Shown here in pieces: positions 38,198-46,955 of a stretch of 64,000 nt of DNA. Position 1 is the stretch's first letter; every line of letters begins with the position of its first letter. Made by a program: the position numbers and the translations under genes. Source of the DNA: Methylolobus aquaticus (GTDB taxonomy: Bacteria > Pseudomonadota > Gammaproteobacteria > Methylococcales > Methylococcaceae). The stretch spans positions 109,013 to 173,012 of the forward strand of contig SEYW01000002.1 in assembly GCA_004168015.1 (NCBI GenBank), read 5' to 3'. The notes beneath the pieces are model-generated. The model did no database searches, had not been told where the DNA came from, and saw nothing but the letters and a program-made list of their open reading frames with translations.

Positions 38198-39418
38198 ATG
38201 CCGGAACAGACCCTTGCGATTATCCTGGCCGGCGGCATGGGGCGGCGCTTGCACCCCCTGACCGCGGAACGCGCGAAGCCGGCGGTGCCTTTCGGCGGCA
38301 AGTACCGCATCATCGACTTCACCCTGTCGAACTGCCTGCACTCCGGGTTGCGCAAGTTGCTGGTCCTGACCCAGTACAAGTCGCATTCGCTGCAGAAGCA
38401 CCTGCGCGACGGCTGGAGCATCTTCAATGCCGAGATCGGCGAGTTCATTACGCTGGTGCCGCCGCAGATGCGCACCGGGCAGTCCTGGTATTCCGGCACG
38501 GCGGATGCGATACGCCAGAACCTCTACCTGCTGGAGCGTTCCAACGCGGCCTGCGTCCTGATACTGGCCGGCGATCACATTTACCGGATGGATTATGCCG
38601 CGATGGTGCGTTTTCATCGGGAGCAGGGCGCCGACCTGACGATCGCGTGCATGCAGGTTCCGCTCGCAGAAGCCAGCGCGTTCGGGATCATGTCCGTCGA
38701 CGACCGGCACCGGGTGTGTTCGTTCGACGAAAAGCCCCAACACCCCGCGCCGTTGCCGGATGATCCGTCGCAGGCGCTTGCGTCCATGGGGATCTATGTG
38801 TTCTCGACCGAGGTGCTGTGCCGCGAATTGCGCGCCGACGATGGCCCGTCCGATGCGCGCCATGACTTCGGCAGCGATCTGATTCCGGACCTGATCCGGA
38901 CGCATCGGGTCTGCGCCTACCGATTCGGTGGCGCATTGGGCCGCGTGATCCCCGACCGTTACTGGCGCGACGTCGGAACCATCGAGTCGTACTATGCCGC
39001 CAACATGGACCTGCTCGCGCCGCTCCCGCCCATGAACCTGTACCAGCCGGACTGGCCGATCCGGACTTACCACGGCCAGCATCCGCCGGCCCGCATCAGT
39101 CAGGGCGCGTCGGGTCGCGAGGGGCGATTGGTGAACTCGATGCTGAGCAGCGGCACCGTGATCTGTGGCGGTTCCGTGGTGCGGTCGATCCTGTTTTCGC
39201 GCATTCAGGTCGACGAGGATGCCGTGATCGAGGACTCGATCCTGTTCGACGGCGTGCAGGTTGGCGCCGGCGCGCGACTGCGCCGCTGCATCGTGGACAA
39301 ATACGTGCGGATTCCGCCGGGTGAGCGCATCGGTCACGATCCGGCCGCCGATGCGGCACGCTTCACCGTCTCGGAATCGGGCATCGTCGTGGTGCCCAGG
39401 GACTACCGGTTCGATTGA
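38198..39418 (+). CDS. glgC: Glucose-1-phosphate adenylyltransferase
   Basis: 406 residues. The N-terminal nucleotidyltransferase domain starts ILAGGMGRRLHPLT and continues with KPAVPFGGKYRIIDF and the catalytic AGDHIYRMDY. The C-terminal left-handed beta-helix shows hexapeptide-like turns and the typical ending GIVVVPRDYRFD. The reaction is ATP plus glucose 1-phosphate to ADP-glucose plus pyrophosphate, the committed step of bacterial glycogen synthesis. The next gene encodes a pyrophosphatase, which would pull the reaction forward. No glgA or glgB is adjacent. Confidence 0.95.
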   Translation: MPEQTLAIILAGGMGRRLHPLTAERAKPAVPFGGKYRIIDFTLSNCLHSGLRKLLVLTQYKSHSLQKHLRDGWSIFNAEIGEFITLVPPQMRTGQSWYSGTADAIRQNLYLLERSNAACVLILAGDHIYRMDYAAMVRFHREQGADLTIACMQVPLAEASAFGIMSVDDRHRVCSFDEKPQHPAPLPDDPSQALASMGIYVFSTEVLCRELRADDGPSDARHDFGSDLIPDLIRTHRVCAYRFGGALGRVIPDRYWRDVGTIESYYAANMDLLAPLPPMNLYQPDWPIRTYHGQHPPARISQGASGREGRLVNSMLSSGTVICGGSVVRSILFSRIQVDEDAVIEDSILFDGVQVGAGARLRRCIVDKYVRIPPGERIGHDPAADAARFTVSESGIVVVPRDYRFD

Positions 39419-39491
39419 GCAAGCGGTGCGGATGGTCGACCGACCCGCTAGTCTTTGGGGCGAAGCGGATCACTGAGTGGATGAGGACGCC

Positions 39492-40172
39492 ATGACGAAG
39501 AAGCGCGAACCCCTGTGGCAACTGATGGGCCTGCTGTTTCGTGCCCATCCCTGGCACGGCGTGCCGATCGGCGAGGACGCACCCCGCGTGGTGACGGCTT
39601 ATATCGAGATCGTGCCCAGCGACACCGTGAAGTACGAACTCGACAAGGCCAGCGGTCTGCTGAAGATCGACCGCCCGCAGCAGTTCTCCAACGTTTGCCC
39701 CTCGCATTACGGGCTGGTGCCCCAGACCTACTGCGGTGAGCACGTCGCCGAGCGCCTGCGCCTGCGCACCGGCAGGACCGGGTTCGTCGGCGATGGCGAC
39801 CCCCTCGACATTTGCGTGCTGACCGAGAAGGTGATCCCGCACGGCGATATCCTGCTGCGCGCGATTCCGATCGGCGGGCTCAGCATGATCGACGGCGACG
39901 AAGCGGACGACAAGATTCTCGCGGTGATGGAAGGTGACGCGTCGTACGGCGCCTGGCGGGATGTCGAGGATTGTCCGGCGGCCTTGATCGAGCGGTTGCG
40001 GCATTACTTCCTGACCTACAAGAACGTGCCGCATGAGCAGCCGGCCAAGGTCGAGATCACCGAGGTCTATGGTCGCAAAGAGGCCCTCGCCGTCATCGAG
40101 GCGAGCCATCAGGATTACCTGGCCCGGTTCTCCGACATCGAAGGCCTGCTGACCGCCGCGCTGCGCGGCTGA
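39492..40172 (+). CDS. ppa: Family I inorganic pyrophosphatase
   Basis: 226 residues from the ATG at 39492 (GATGAGGA upstream), chosen over a GTG five codons earlier. The signature DGDPLDICVL carries the metal-binding Asp residues. YGLVPQTYC, KYELDKASGLLKIDR and MEGDASYGAWRD complete the active site. The protein is longer than the 175-residue E. coli enzyme, with extra N- and C-terminal segments. It hydrolyses pyrophosphate to phosphate and sits 73 bases after glgC, whose product releases pyrophosphate. Confidence 0.92.
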   Translation: MTKKREPLWQLMGLLFRAHPWHGVPIGEDAPRVVTAYIEIVPSDTVKYELDKASGLLKIDRPQQFSNVCPSHYGLVPQTYCGEHVAERLRLRTGRTGFVGDGDPLDICVLTEKVIPHGDILLRAIPIGGLSMIDGDEADDKILAVMEGDASYGAWRDVEDCPAALIERLRHYFLTYKNVPHEQPAKVEITEVYGRKEALAVIEASHQDYLARFSDIEGLLTAALRG

Positions 40173-40280
40173 GACCTGCCGTTTTCCTCAGGGGGAGGGG
40201 AGCGGGCGTCCGGCGCGATCATGACCGAACTCCGAATCCCGATCCTCCCGCCAACGACACACCTTGCCGAGCCGACACCG

Positions 40281-41321
40281 ATGCCGAATCGTTCTTTTGA
40301 AATTTTGTTGCTGACGCTCGCCTTGGCGATCGGCTCGACGAGCCACGCCGAGACCGCCTTCTATCGGGGCATGATAGGCGAAGGCATCGGCCTCACGGTC
40401 ACTGCGGGCACTGCCGCTGAAGATTCGGGCGCCGTTCGCTACGACGCCAGCGGCTCGCACGACTTGTCCTTGCAGATCACCTCCAAGCCGCAAGGCGGCT
40501 TCGAATGGAAGGAAACGCTGTACGCGCGTGACGGCGACGCCAAACACACCGGGACGTTTACCGGCAGCCTGTCCGCAGACGGCAAGCAGGCCCGGGGCAA
40601 CTGGCGGACGCCGGATGGGAAGAAGAGCCTGCCGTTCGTGCTGGAACGCGTCGCCACGCTGCCGGAAATCCGTAGTCCCGACGTCGATGTCTCGGTGCGC
40701 TACCCGCAGTTCGACGATCCGCATTTCGGCAAGCTGAACGCGCGCCTGGCCGGGGAGGCTCGCCAGCATCTGCGCGCCGATACCGAGTGGGTGCTGGGTG
40801 TGCGCAAGGAAGTGCAGGCGGTGCGGACACCGCCGGCCACCGCCGAGGATCTGGCGCGGATCAGCCGCGGCCGGTCTTGCGACATCGAGTTCGCGCGTCC
40901 GGAACTCGTCAGCCTGCTGTGCAGTGAATACGAATACGCGGGCGGCGCGCATCCCAATACCGAGTTTTCGACGCAGAACTATGCTATTGCTCCGGATGGC
41001 GCTGCCCGGCCCATCGCGCTTTGGGATATCCTGCAGCAGAAACCGGGCGCGGTCGATCAGGTGTCGAAGGGTCTGATCGACGATCTGAGGCGTCAGCGGG
41101 CCTCGTTCGTCCGGGACGGCAGCATCAAGGATTTCCGCAAGGAACTGACGCAGGGGCAATTCCCGTTCGTCGTCGTGCCGGCCGGGCTGGCTTTCGAGTT
41201 TGCACCCTATGCGGTGGGGCCGTATTCCGACGGCGGCTTCCGGGTCGTGCTTCCGAACCGGCAGCTCGCCCCGTTGTTTCGCCGCGACGGTCCGCTGGCC
41301 GAGCGTGCCGCGAGTCGCTGA
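40281..41321 (+). CDS. Secreted DUF3298-type protein
   Basis: 346 residues if the start is the ATG at 40281, which gives a signal peptide (FEILLLTLALAIGSTSHA). The upstream ATG at 40221 would put 20 unlikely residues before it. Neither has a clear ribosome-binding site. The C-terminal half matches the DUF3298/PdaC-like fold: YEYAGGAHPNTEF, then FAPYAVGPYSDGGFRVVLP. Such domains occur in periplasmic and RsiV-like proteins. The N-terminal half is a beta-rich region with GDAKHTGTFTGSLSADG. Function unknown. Confidence 0.8.
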   Translation: MPNRSFEILLLTLALAIGSTSHAETAFYRGMIGEGIGLTVTAGTAAEDSGAVRYDASGSHDLSLQITSKPQGGFEWKETLYARDGDAKHTGTFTGSLSADGKQARGNWRTPDGKKSLPFVLERVATLPEIRSPDVDVSVRYPQFDDPHFGKLNARLAGEARQHLRADTEWVLGVRKEVQAVRTPPATAEDLARISRGRSCDIEFARPELVSLLCSEYEYAGGAHPNTEFSTQNYAIAPDGAARPIALWDILQQKPGAVDQVSKGLIDDLRRQRASFVRDGSIKDFRKELTQGQFPFVVVPAGLAFEFAPYAVGPYSDGGFRVVLPNRQLAPLFRRDGPLAERAASR

Positions 41322-41388
41322 GCTCACACGGTCCGGTCGTCGCGGCGCCGGCCGATAGCCCCGAATTGATCCGAACCGATACCCACTG

Positions 41389-42318
41389 ATGTTCTTCCGA
41401 CAACTCGAATACCTAGTCACGCTGGCGCGGGAAAAGCACTTTGCGCGCGCGGCGGCGGCTTGCCATGTTTCCCAGCCAGCCTTGTCCACGGCGATCCGCC
41501 ATCTGGAGGAAGAACTCGGCGTCACCATCGTCAAGCGTGGCCGCCGCTTCCTGGGCTTCACGCCGGAAGGCGAGCGCCTGCTGGCGTGGGCGCGCCATAG
41601 CCTGGCGGCGTTATCCGGGCTGCGCCAGGAGGCCTCGGCGGCGCTGCACCACCTGACCGGCCTGCTGCGGGCGGGCACGGTGCCGACGGCGGCGGCCGTG
41701 ATGTCCCTGCTGACCCGCGCCTGCCGCGAGGCCCATCCGGACCTCACGCACAGCATCCAGTCGCTGTCGAGTCTGGAGATCCTGCGCCGGCTGGAGGAAT
41801 ACGAACTCGACGTCGGCCTGATGTACCTGGACGACATCGACACCGAGGGTTTTCGCGTGTTGCCGCTGTATCACGAGCGCTACATGCTGCTGGCGCCCGA
41901 GGATGCCCGCAAGGCCTACTGTGCAGAGGTCAACTGGAAGGACATCGCGGGCTTGCCGCTGTGCCTGCTGACCCCGAACATGCAGAATCGGCAGATCGTC
42001 AACAGCGCCTTCCGGCGGGCAGCGGTCCAGCCCTACGTCGTCGTCGAAACCGACTCGATGACGGCGCTGCTGGCTCAGGTGCGCCATGCGGGCTTGCACA
42101 GCATCGTGCCGCATAGCCTGCTGGGCCTGGCCGTACCGCCGCAGGGACTGGCCATGGTGCCGCTGGCCCCCGAGTTCACACGGCGCATCGGGCTGATCAC
42201 GACCCAGCAGGAGCCGCCGGCCCCGCTGCCGGCCGCGATCTGGGCCATTGCCGAGGGCCTGGACCTGCAAAGCCGCTTCGAGCCGGCTGCCCCCGAGGAG
42301 GTTTGGGCGACGCCTTGA
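41389..42318 (+). CDS. LysR-family transcription regulator
   Basis: 309 residues. N-terminal winged helix with the recognition region HVSQPALSTAIRHLEEELG; the rest is the periplasmic-binding-protein-like effector domain. Conserved DLTHSIQSLSSLEILRRLEEYELDVGLMY is typical of the branch found next to YdeP/FdhF-type oxidoreductases. Here the likely partner gene lies about 10 kb away on the far side of an accessory island, which suggests the two were once neighbours. An inverted repeat TCCAA/TTGGA occurs on both island ends and could be its operator (inference). Confidence 0.9.
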   Translation: MFFRQLEYLVTLAREKHFARAAAACHVSQPALSTAIRHLEEELGVTIVKRGRRFLGFTPEGERLLAWARHSLAALSGLRQEASAALHHLTGLLRAGTVPTAAAVMSLLTRACREAHPDLTHSIQSLSSLEILRRLEEYELDVGLMYLDDIDTEGFRVLPLYHERYMLLAPEDARKAYCAEVNWKDIAGLPLCLLTPNMQNRQIVNSAFRRAAVQPYVVVETDSMTALLAQVRHAGLHSIVPHSLLGLAVPPQGLAMVPLAPEFTRRIGLITTQQEPPAPLPAAIWAIAEGLDLQSRFEPAAPEEVWATP

Positions 42319-42327
42319 TCGCCGCAG

Positions 42328-42366
42328 ATCAGCGCATCCGTCCAAGCAATTGGACACGCTGGCACG
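42328..42366 (+). repeat. Island-flanking 39-bp repeat, left copy
   Basis: Begins ATCAGCGCATCC and contains the inverted repeat TCCAA-N4-TTGGA. It matches the copy at 52210-52248 in the same orientation with five differences. It lies ten bases after the LysR gene, at the left edge of the accessory island. Confidence 0.65.
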
Positions 42367-42407
42367 TTTTCTCGCTGCCCGTCGGCAATCGTTCCGACCT
42401 CGCTGTT

Positions 42408-42526
42408 GCAGGAGCGAACCGGGGAACCGAGACACGCCGTGAATACGTCCCTGTAGGCTCGGCTGCGAGGTCCCTCCCGCAGACGGTCTCGTTCCCCGAT
42501 TCCGCTCCCGTAGCTCAGAACAGTCA
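42408..42526 (+). repeat. Dispersed palindromic repeat, copy 2
   Basis: About 120 bp with arms AGGAGCGAACCGGGGAACCG and, inverted, GGGAGCGGAATCGGGGAACG. The core GAGACACGCCGTGAATACGT is followed by a hairpin around the sequence TCCCTCCCGCAGACGGTCTC. Same family as the copies at 21622 (opposite strand) and 62317. Confidence 0.7.
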
Positions 42527-42743
42527 TGCCTGTAGTACTCGGAGCAGGCTTGCACGCGACGCGTTTCATGACCCCGCATTGTCATGAGCGCGTATCTCGG
42601 TGCCGTGGCGCCTGTCGGTGAGCTTCGGTTGACGAGGAAAGCCTAGGATTCCGGTAGCTTGCGGGCTTTCTGCAGGGTGGCAGGATGCAGGGGACATGCG
42701 TCTTTCGCGGTATGCCGCGAGGGCGCTCCAACACGCAGAAGGA

Positions 42744-42920
42744 ATGCGGTCGGTGGAACACATCGAAGCGATAGAGAAGCGGCTCTGGCGAGCGGCCGAC
42801 ACCCTGCGAGCCAACTCCAACCACGCGAGCAACGACTACTTCCTGCCGGTCATGGGGCTCGTCTTCCTCCGGCATGTCTACAGCCGCTACCTCACCATCA
42901 AGAGCCGTAGGCTAGGTTAG
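42744..42920 (+). pseudogene. hsdM: HsdM N-terminal fragment (type I restriction-modification)
   Basis: 58 codons. The stretch IEKRLWRAADTLRANSNHAS and YFLPVMGLVFLRHVYSRYL is the start of a type I methyltransferase subunit, which is normally about 500-800 residues. The frame then runs into a short repeat (GGTTAGCGTAGCGTAACC) and stops. No methyltransferase catalytic motif, HsdS or HsdR remains. It is a remnant of a lost restriction system at the left end of the island. Confidence 0.75.
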
Positions 42921-43129
42921 CGTAGCGTAACCCAGCAAAAGCAGTAGGTTAAATGAATCTGCCGAGGCTTGGAATGCCCTCTTTTCGACCCCCTTCTCTT
43001 GAAGGAAAGGGACCTGCATGTGGCATGACGACAGGCTTGGCCGCTGTCATGCGGGGCGATGTGGCGCAACTGTACATGCCCAACCTGCTGGACTAACATC
43101 GGGCCAACGACTTCTTTCCAGTTCGCGGC

Positions 43130-43723
43130 ATGGAAACTTTGAGACAACGACCGGCATGCGGATTCACTTACGGCGACTACCGGCTCTGGCCGGAAGATAG
43201 GCGGTGGGAATTGATCGACGGTGAGGCTTACGACATGAGCCCCGCCCCGACGCGAACGCATCAAACACTGGTGGGTGAGGTTTTCCGGCAGATCGCCAAC
43301 TATCTGGACGCCAAGCCCTGCGAAGTCTATGTGGCGCCGTTCGACGTGCGCCTGCCGGTAGGCGACGAAGCGGACGATCGGATCAATACCGTGGTGCAGC
43401 CGGATATCGCCGTGATCTGCGATCCATCGAAGCTGGACGAGGCGGGTTGTCGGGGAGCGCCGGACTGGATCATCGAAGTGCTGTCTCCGGCGACAGCCGC
43501 CAAAGACCAGGTTCTGAAGCGCGATCTCTACCAACGGCACGGAGTGCGCGAGTATTGGCTGGTTCATCCCACCGATCACATCCTGACCCGGTATCGCCTC
43601 GAAAATGGAGGCTTCGGTCCCGCCCTGATCGAGGAGATGCGCGGTGCAACGGTCGTGGACAGCATGCCCGGACTGGAAATTTGCTGGGATTTCTTGACCG
43701 CGAAAGGGGCAATCGGGGGCTGA
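43130..43723 (+). CDS. Uma2-family putative endonuclease
   Basis: 197 residues, DUF820/Uma2 family with a PD-(D/E)XK nuclease fold. The motifs are WELIDGEAYDMSPAPTRTHQ near the N-terminus, VVQPDIAVIC (metal Asp) and WIIEVLSPATAAKD (Glu and following Lys region) in the middle, then REYWLVHP. The family is abundant in cyanobacteria and in accessory regions, with unknown function. The start ATG has no strong ribosome-binding site. Its last codons run close to the decayed integrase gene on the other strand. Confidence 0.85.
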   Translation: METLRQRPACGFTYGDYRLWPEDRRWELIDGEAYDMSPAPTRTHQTLVGEVFRQIANYLDAKPCEVYVAPFDVRLPVGDEADDRINTVVQPDIAVICDPSKLDEAGCRGAPDWIIEVLSPATAAKDQVLKRDLYQRHGVREYWLVHPTDHILTRYRLENGGFGPALIEEMRGATVVDSMPGLEICWDFLTAKGAIGG

Positions 43724-43768
43724 CTCCGCTGCTACGGCTTCACGCGGCACTGCGGTTCCGAAGGAACG

Positions 43769-45105
43769 CTACGCGATCCGGTCCAGCGGACTCTGCACGC
43801 CTTTGCCGCCCTTGTTCAGCACGTGGGTGTAGACCTGTCCTGAGCGAAGTCGAAGGGTCATCGAAGTGCTGCCGTCCTTGTGGCCCAACAGTTCCCGCAC
43901 CGTCCGTATGTCATAGCCGGATTGCAGCAAATGCGTCGCGAACGAGTGCCCAGCGTGTGGGTGCCGACACGCTTCGTAATGCCGGCCCGTTCGGCGGCCG
44001 CCTTCACCGCCTTCTGCAGGCCGTTCTCGTGCAGATGATGACGCCGCACCGCGCCCGAACGCGGGTCGGCTGAAAGTCGCCCGCTGGGAAACGCGTATTG
44101 CCAACGCCAGTCCTTGGCTGCTTGCGGGTACTTTCGCGCCAGCGCGTCCGGCAGGTAGACCTCGCTGAAGCCCTCGGCCAGGTGGGCCTCATGCAGCGCC
44201 TTCACCCGTTCGAGGTGGCTGGTGAGCACCGGAATCACCTTCTCCGGCAAGGGCACGACGCGATCCTTGCCGCCCTTGGCGTTGCGTACGGTGATTTGCC
44301 CATACCCGAAGTCGATGTCCTGCACCCGCAATCGCGAGCATTCCATCAGCCGCATCCCGGTGCCGTACATCAGGGACGCCATCAGATGATGCGTGCCTGA
44401 GAGTTGCCGCAGCAACAACGCCACCTCGGCTTGCGTCAGGACCGTCGGTACGTGTCGGGGCCGCTTCGCGCGTGTGAACTCGCCGATATTCAGATCACCG
44501 CGTCCCAAAGCTTCCCGGTAAAGGAATATCAGCGCGTTCAGGGCCAGGTTTTGCGTGCTTCCTGAAACCCTGCGATGTACGGCCAGTTCATCCAGAAACC
44601 GGGCTATGTCCGAGGCTTGCCCGACTCGGGGATCTTTATCGCCAAGAAAGCCGAGGAAACGGAGCGTCCAGTGCAGATAGGTCTGCTCCGTCTTGATCGA
44701 GAACCCTCGCCGACGGATCGCCGCCCGGACCTGATCCAGCAAGGCCGAGTGTTTAACGCGTAAGGCGTCGAAGGGTGCCGGATTAGGGTCGGGCGTCGCA
44801 TAATTGTGCGTGACGCTCGGATGCGTTCCTTGATAGGTTCCGCGCCGAGTCCCGCCAGTGCCCCCAGTCGACTTCCCCGAGCCAGTCGACGCCGACGAGC
44901 TCGAAGAGTTTCTGTATAGCATCGACCACCTGTCGAAACTGCCAGTCCTTCAGCTCGCCCCGGCGGCCGATTTCGCCGAGATTAGGTTGTCACCTCCGCG
45001 GCCTGGTAATCCTTCAACTTGCTCGCAGGATAGGCCGCGACATATTTTTCGGCACGCAGGACGAACCAACGGTCGAAGGGTAGCTTGATGCTTGATTCAT
45101 GAACG
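43769..45105 (-). pseudogene. Integron-type tyrosine integrase with N-terminal extension, frameshifted
   Basis: Joined frames give an IntI-type recombinase. The core has the SAM-like region ([17 protein letters not shown]), the catalytic domain ([20 protein letters not shown]) and the IntI-specific insert near [20 protein letters not shown]. The end is [20 protein letters not shown] and [11 protein letters not shown] with the nucleophile Tyr. Upstream is an extension of about 100 residues ([36 protein letters not shown]), as in longer integron integrases of gammaproteobacteria. Frameshifts lie near 44985, near 44860 and at 43949-43951, the last removing the Arg of the HTLRH box. A 24-bp repeat is inserted just before the catalytic Tyr. 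The gene cannot encode an active enzyme. Confidence 0.85.
43834..43857 (+). repeat. 24-bp dispersed repeat inside the integrase gene
   Basis: CCTGTCCTGAGCGAAGTCGA and four more bases; on the plus strand it would read PVLSEVEG. It adds eight codons in frame between STSM and YTH of the integrase. I recognise it as one of the short sequences scattered through many bacterial genomes. Confidence 0.65.
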
Positions 45106-45338
45106 TTTAAAGATACCGATCCCACAAGGACCGCCCCCTTTCGGTGCGCTAAGTGTCGCGCGTTGACGTCGGCGCAGACATGAGATAGTTTTCGACTGAA
45201 GAGCAAACCGCCGACGGCTGCCGAGCGGCTGTTTCCGTGAGCGGGCAGTCTCAGTCGAGGTGCTTTACAGAATCTGCTTAGCACGTTCACCACACATTCT
45301 GTAGAGCATGCTTAGGGCAGATTCTGTGAAAGAACAAT

Positions 45339-45345
45339 GTTAGGC
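45339..45345 (+). other. Candidate attI recombination core
   Basis: GTTAGGC, matching the integron core GTTRRRY. It lies about 235 bases from the N-terminal coding part of the integrase, on its 5' side, and directly before the first cassette gene, where attI is expected. No complementary upstream core was found, so it is unlikely to be an attC end. Confidence 0.5.
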
Positions 45346-45355
45346 GATTGACACG

Positions 45356-45895
45356 ATGCGCCTTCCTGCACTTGAAAAGAACATCCTTGTCTACCGCGCC
45401 CTCCAAATGGCGCTGTTCCTGTTCTATTCAGAGGCTCTCAGGCGGCAGCTAGTATTTGCAGTTGGGCGTGAAATTAAGAAGGGTGGCCAGTCCATCAAAG
45501 ACGACAAGTTGCTCAAGCGCATTTTTCGCGAGCTTGAGTGCAACTCAATACTCACGGCAGATGAGAGCATCGAAGTTCAGTCGTTGCTACAGCATCGAAA
45601 CACGATTGCCCATCAGATACATCAGCTCACGGGTGATATTGAGCTTCCGGGCCGCAACTATCGGTTCGCAGCTTACCTCCCGCGCAAGTATGATTACGGC
45701 GCGCTCGCCAAGATCACACATTGGCACGATGCGCTTCCAGATAGACTGTCCAAACATTACATGCTCACGATTGGATTCGATTCCCTTGAGTTTGAGGCTG
45801 CGGCACACGCGTACGAACGCGAACTTGAAACGCTCCGCAGACGCATTGACAAGCAGTATGCGATACGCAAAAAAGCCACCAAACGAATCGCCTAA
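45356..45895 (+). CDS. Cassette 1: HEPN-like hypothetical protein
   Basis: 179 residues, mainly helical. The motif LLQHRNTIAHQIHQ contains Arg81 and His86 in the Rx4H pattern of HEPN ribonucleases. HEPN proteins are often toxins or antiviral effectors; no nucleotidyltransferase (MNT) partner is adjacent. The ATG lies 11 bases after the candidate attI core, and the stop codon TAA lies inside the GCCTAAC that opens the following attC, a layout usual for integron cassettes. The gene is AT-richer than the chromosome. The HEPN call rests on one motif and the helical content. Confidence 0.6.
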   Translation: MRLPALEKNILVYRALQMALFLFYSEALRRQLVFAVGREIKKGGQSIKDDKLLKRIFRELECNSILTADESIEVQSLLQHRNTIAHQIHQLTGDIELPGRNYRFAAYLPRKYDYGALAKITHWHDALPDRLSKHYMLTIGFDSLEFEAAAHAYERELETLRRRIDKQYAIRKKATKRIA

Positions 45896-46015
45896 CGACG
45901 GCGCTGCAGCGAACCGCCGCCCCGCTGGGCAGTTGGACGGTTCAGGTAATTTGTTCGCGACTGTTGCAGCCGACCGGGCGTTTCCGGCGGCGGTCGCTGA
46001 GCTTGGTCGTTGGGC
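45890..46015 (+). other. attC site of cassette 1
   Basis: 126 bp from GCCTAAC to GTTGGGC. The outer arms pair for about 30 bases with few mismatches: GACGGCGCTGCAGCGAACC and CGCCGCC on the left against GGCGGCGGTCGCTGAGCTTG and GTCG on the right. This is the imperfect palindrome expected of an integron attC. Confidence 0.8.
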
Positions 46016-46053
46016 AGACAGACGGACAACGCCGTCGCTGCGGAGAACGTAGA

Positions 46054-46893
46054 ATGGCTCGTAGATGCTATGCGTCGTGCCTCGGTGACTGCGATGGTCC
46101 TTTATCGCGAGAGCATCCCGTCTCCAATGCGATCCTCCGTCGCTCGGATGCTGGGCGGGGCATCGTGACCGAGAATCTCCCCTTCTCATCAAGGGGTCTA
46201 AAAGCCTTCTCGCCGCAGGCCCTCGCAAGCAAAGTCCTGTGCAGAAAGCACAACACTGAGCTCAGTCCCGTCGATGTGGCGGGGGATGCTCTCGAAGCAC
46301 GTCTTCAGCAAGCCATATCTCGGGCTCAGAGTGGAGCGGCGCAGGGGAGAATGGACCACCTCGACGGCCGCTTGATACAGCGGTGGATTCTAAAGTGCCT
46401 GTGCGGGCAGATCGCGGCAAGGTATGTGTGTCCCCTTGCCGATGGGCCCGTAGACAACCTTGAAATCCCCGACGCTTGGGTGTTCGCGGCATTCGCACGC
46501 ACGACGTGGCCAGGACACTGGACTCTTGCGCTAAGATGGGTCGAGAGCGACGAGTTCACGCTTTCAGGGCTCGACCTTGAGTTCCAGCCACTCAGCAAGA
46601 ACGGGAGCATCGCGGCCGTAGAGGTCAAGATCTGCGGGGTTCAGCTTGTCCTAAGGCTGGACGCGGACCCGAAGAGCGGGGGGACATTCGATGGTCGAAT
46701 CGTGGAACCAGTATCCCAGATTGAATTTCGCTCGATCAATCAGGGTGTTGGACACGGGGTAGTCTTTGACTGGCCGCAAGAAGTCTCCGCAGTACGACCG
46801 CCTCCCATGCTGGTTGGCAGTCAGATGGACGAGATCCGCTTTGACGGCAGCCAGCTACTTCGTTCGGCTGCCCAACAAACCGATGAAGACTGA
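46054..46893 (+). CDS. Cassette 2: HNH-like zinc-motif hypothetical protein
   Basis: 279 residues from the ATG at 46054 (GGAGA seven bases upstream); the longer frame would run into the attC. The N-terminus has CYASCLGDC, LSREHPVS and later LCRKHNTELS: cysteines at 5, 9, 13 and 63 with Glu20-His21 and His66-Asn67. This resembles the metal-binding core of HNH-type nucleases seen in defence and cassette genes. The C-terminal 170 residues are mixed alpha/beta with no recognised domain. Its end overlaps the start of the next attC-like site. Confidence 0.55.
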   Translation: MARRCYASCLGDCDGPLSREHPVSNAILRRSDAGRGIVTENLPFSSRGLKAFSPQALASKVLCRKHNTELSPVDVAGDALEARLQQAISRAQSGAAQGRMDHLDGRLIQRWILKCLCGQIAARYVCPLADGPVDNLEIPDAWVFAAFARTTWPGHWTLALRWVESDEFTLSGLDLEFQPLSKNGSIAAVEVKICGVQLVLRLDADPKSGGTFDGRIVEPVSQIEFRSINQGVGHGVVFDWPQEVSAVRPPPMLVGSQMDEIRFDGSQLLRSAAQQTDED

Positions 46894-46934
46894 CGCCCGG
46901 CTGCGCCGGCCGCAGCTTATCGCGGGTGTTAGCC
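46870..46934 (+). other. attC-like site of cassette 2
   Basis: 65 bp from GCCCAAC to GTTAGCC. The inner arms GATGAAG and CTTATC pair with one bulge, and GCGCCGGC forms the tip. The last core departs from GTTRRRY at one base, so the site is degenerate. Confidence 0.55.
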
Positions 46935-46955
46935 AAGAACACGGGAGGAGCTGCT

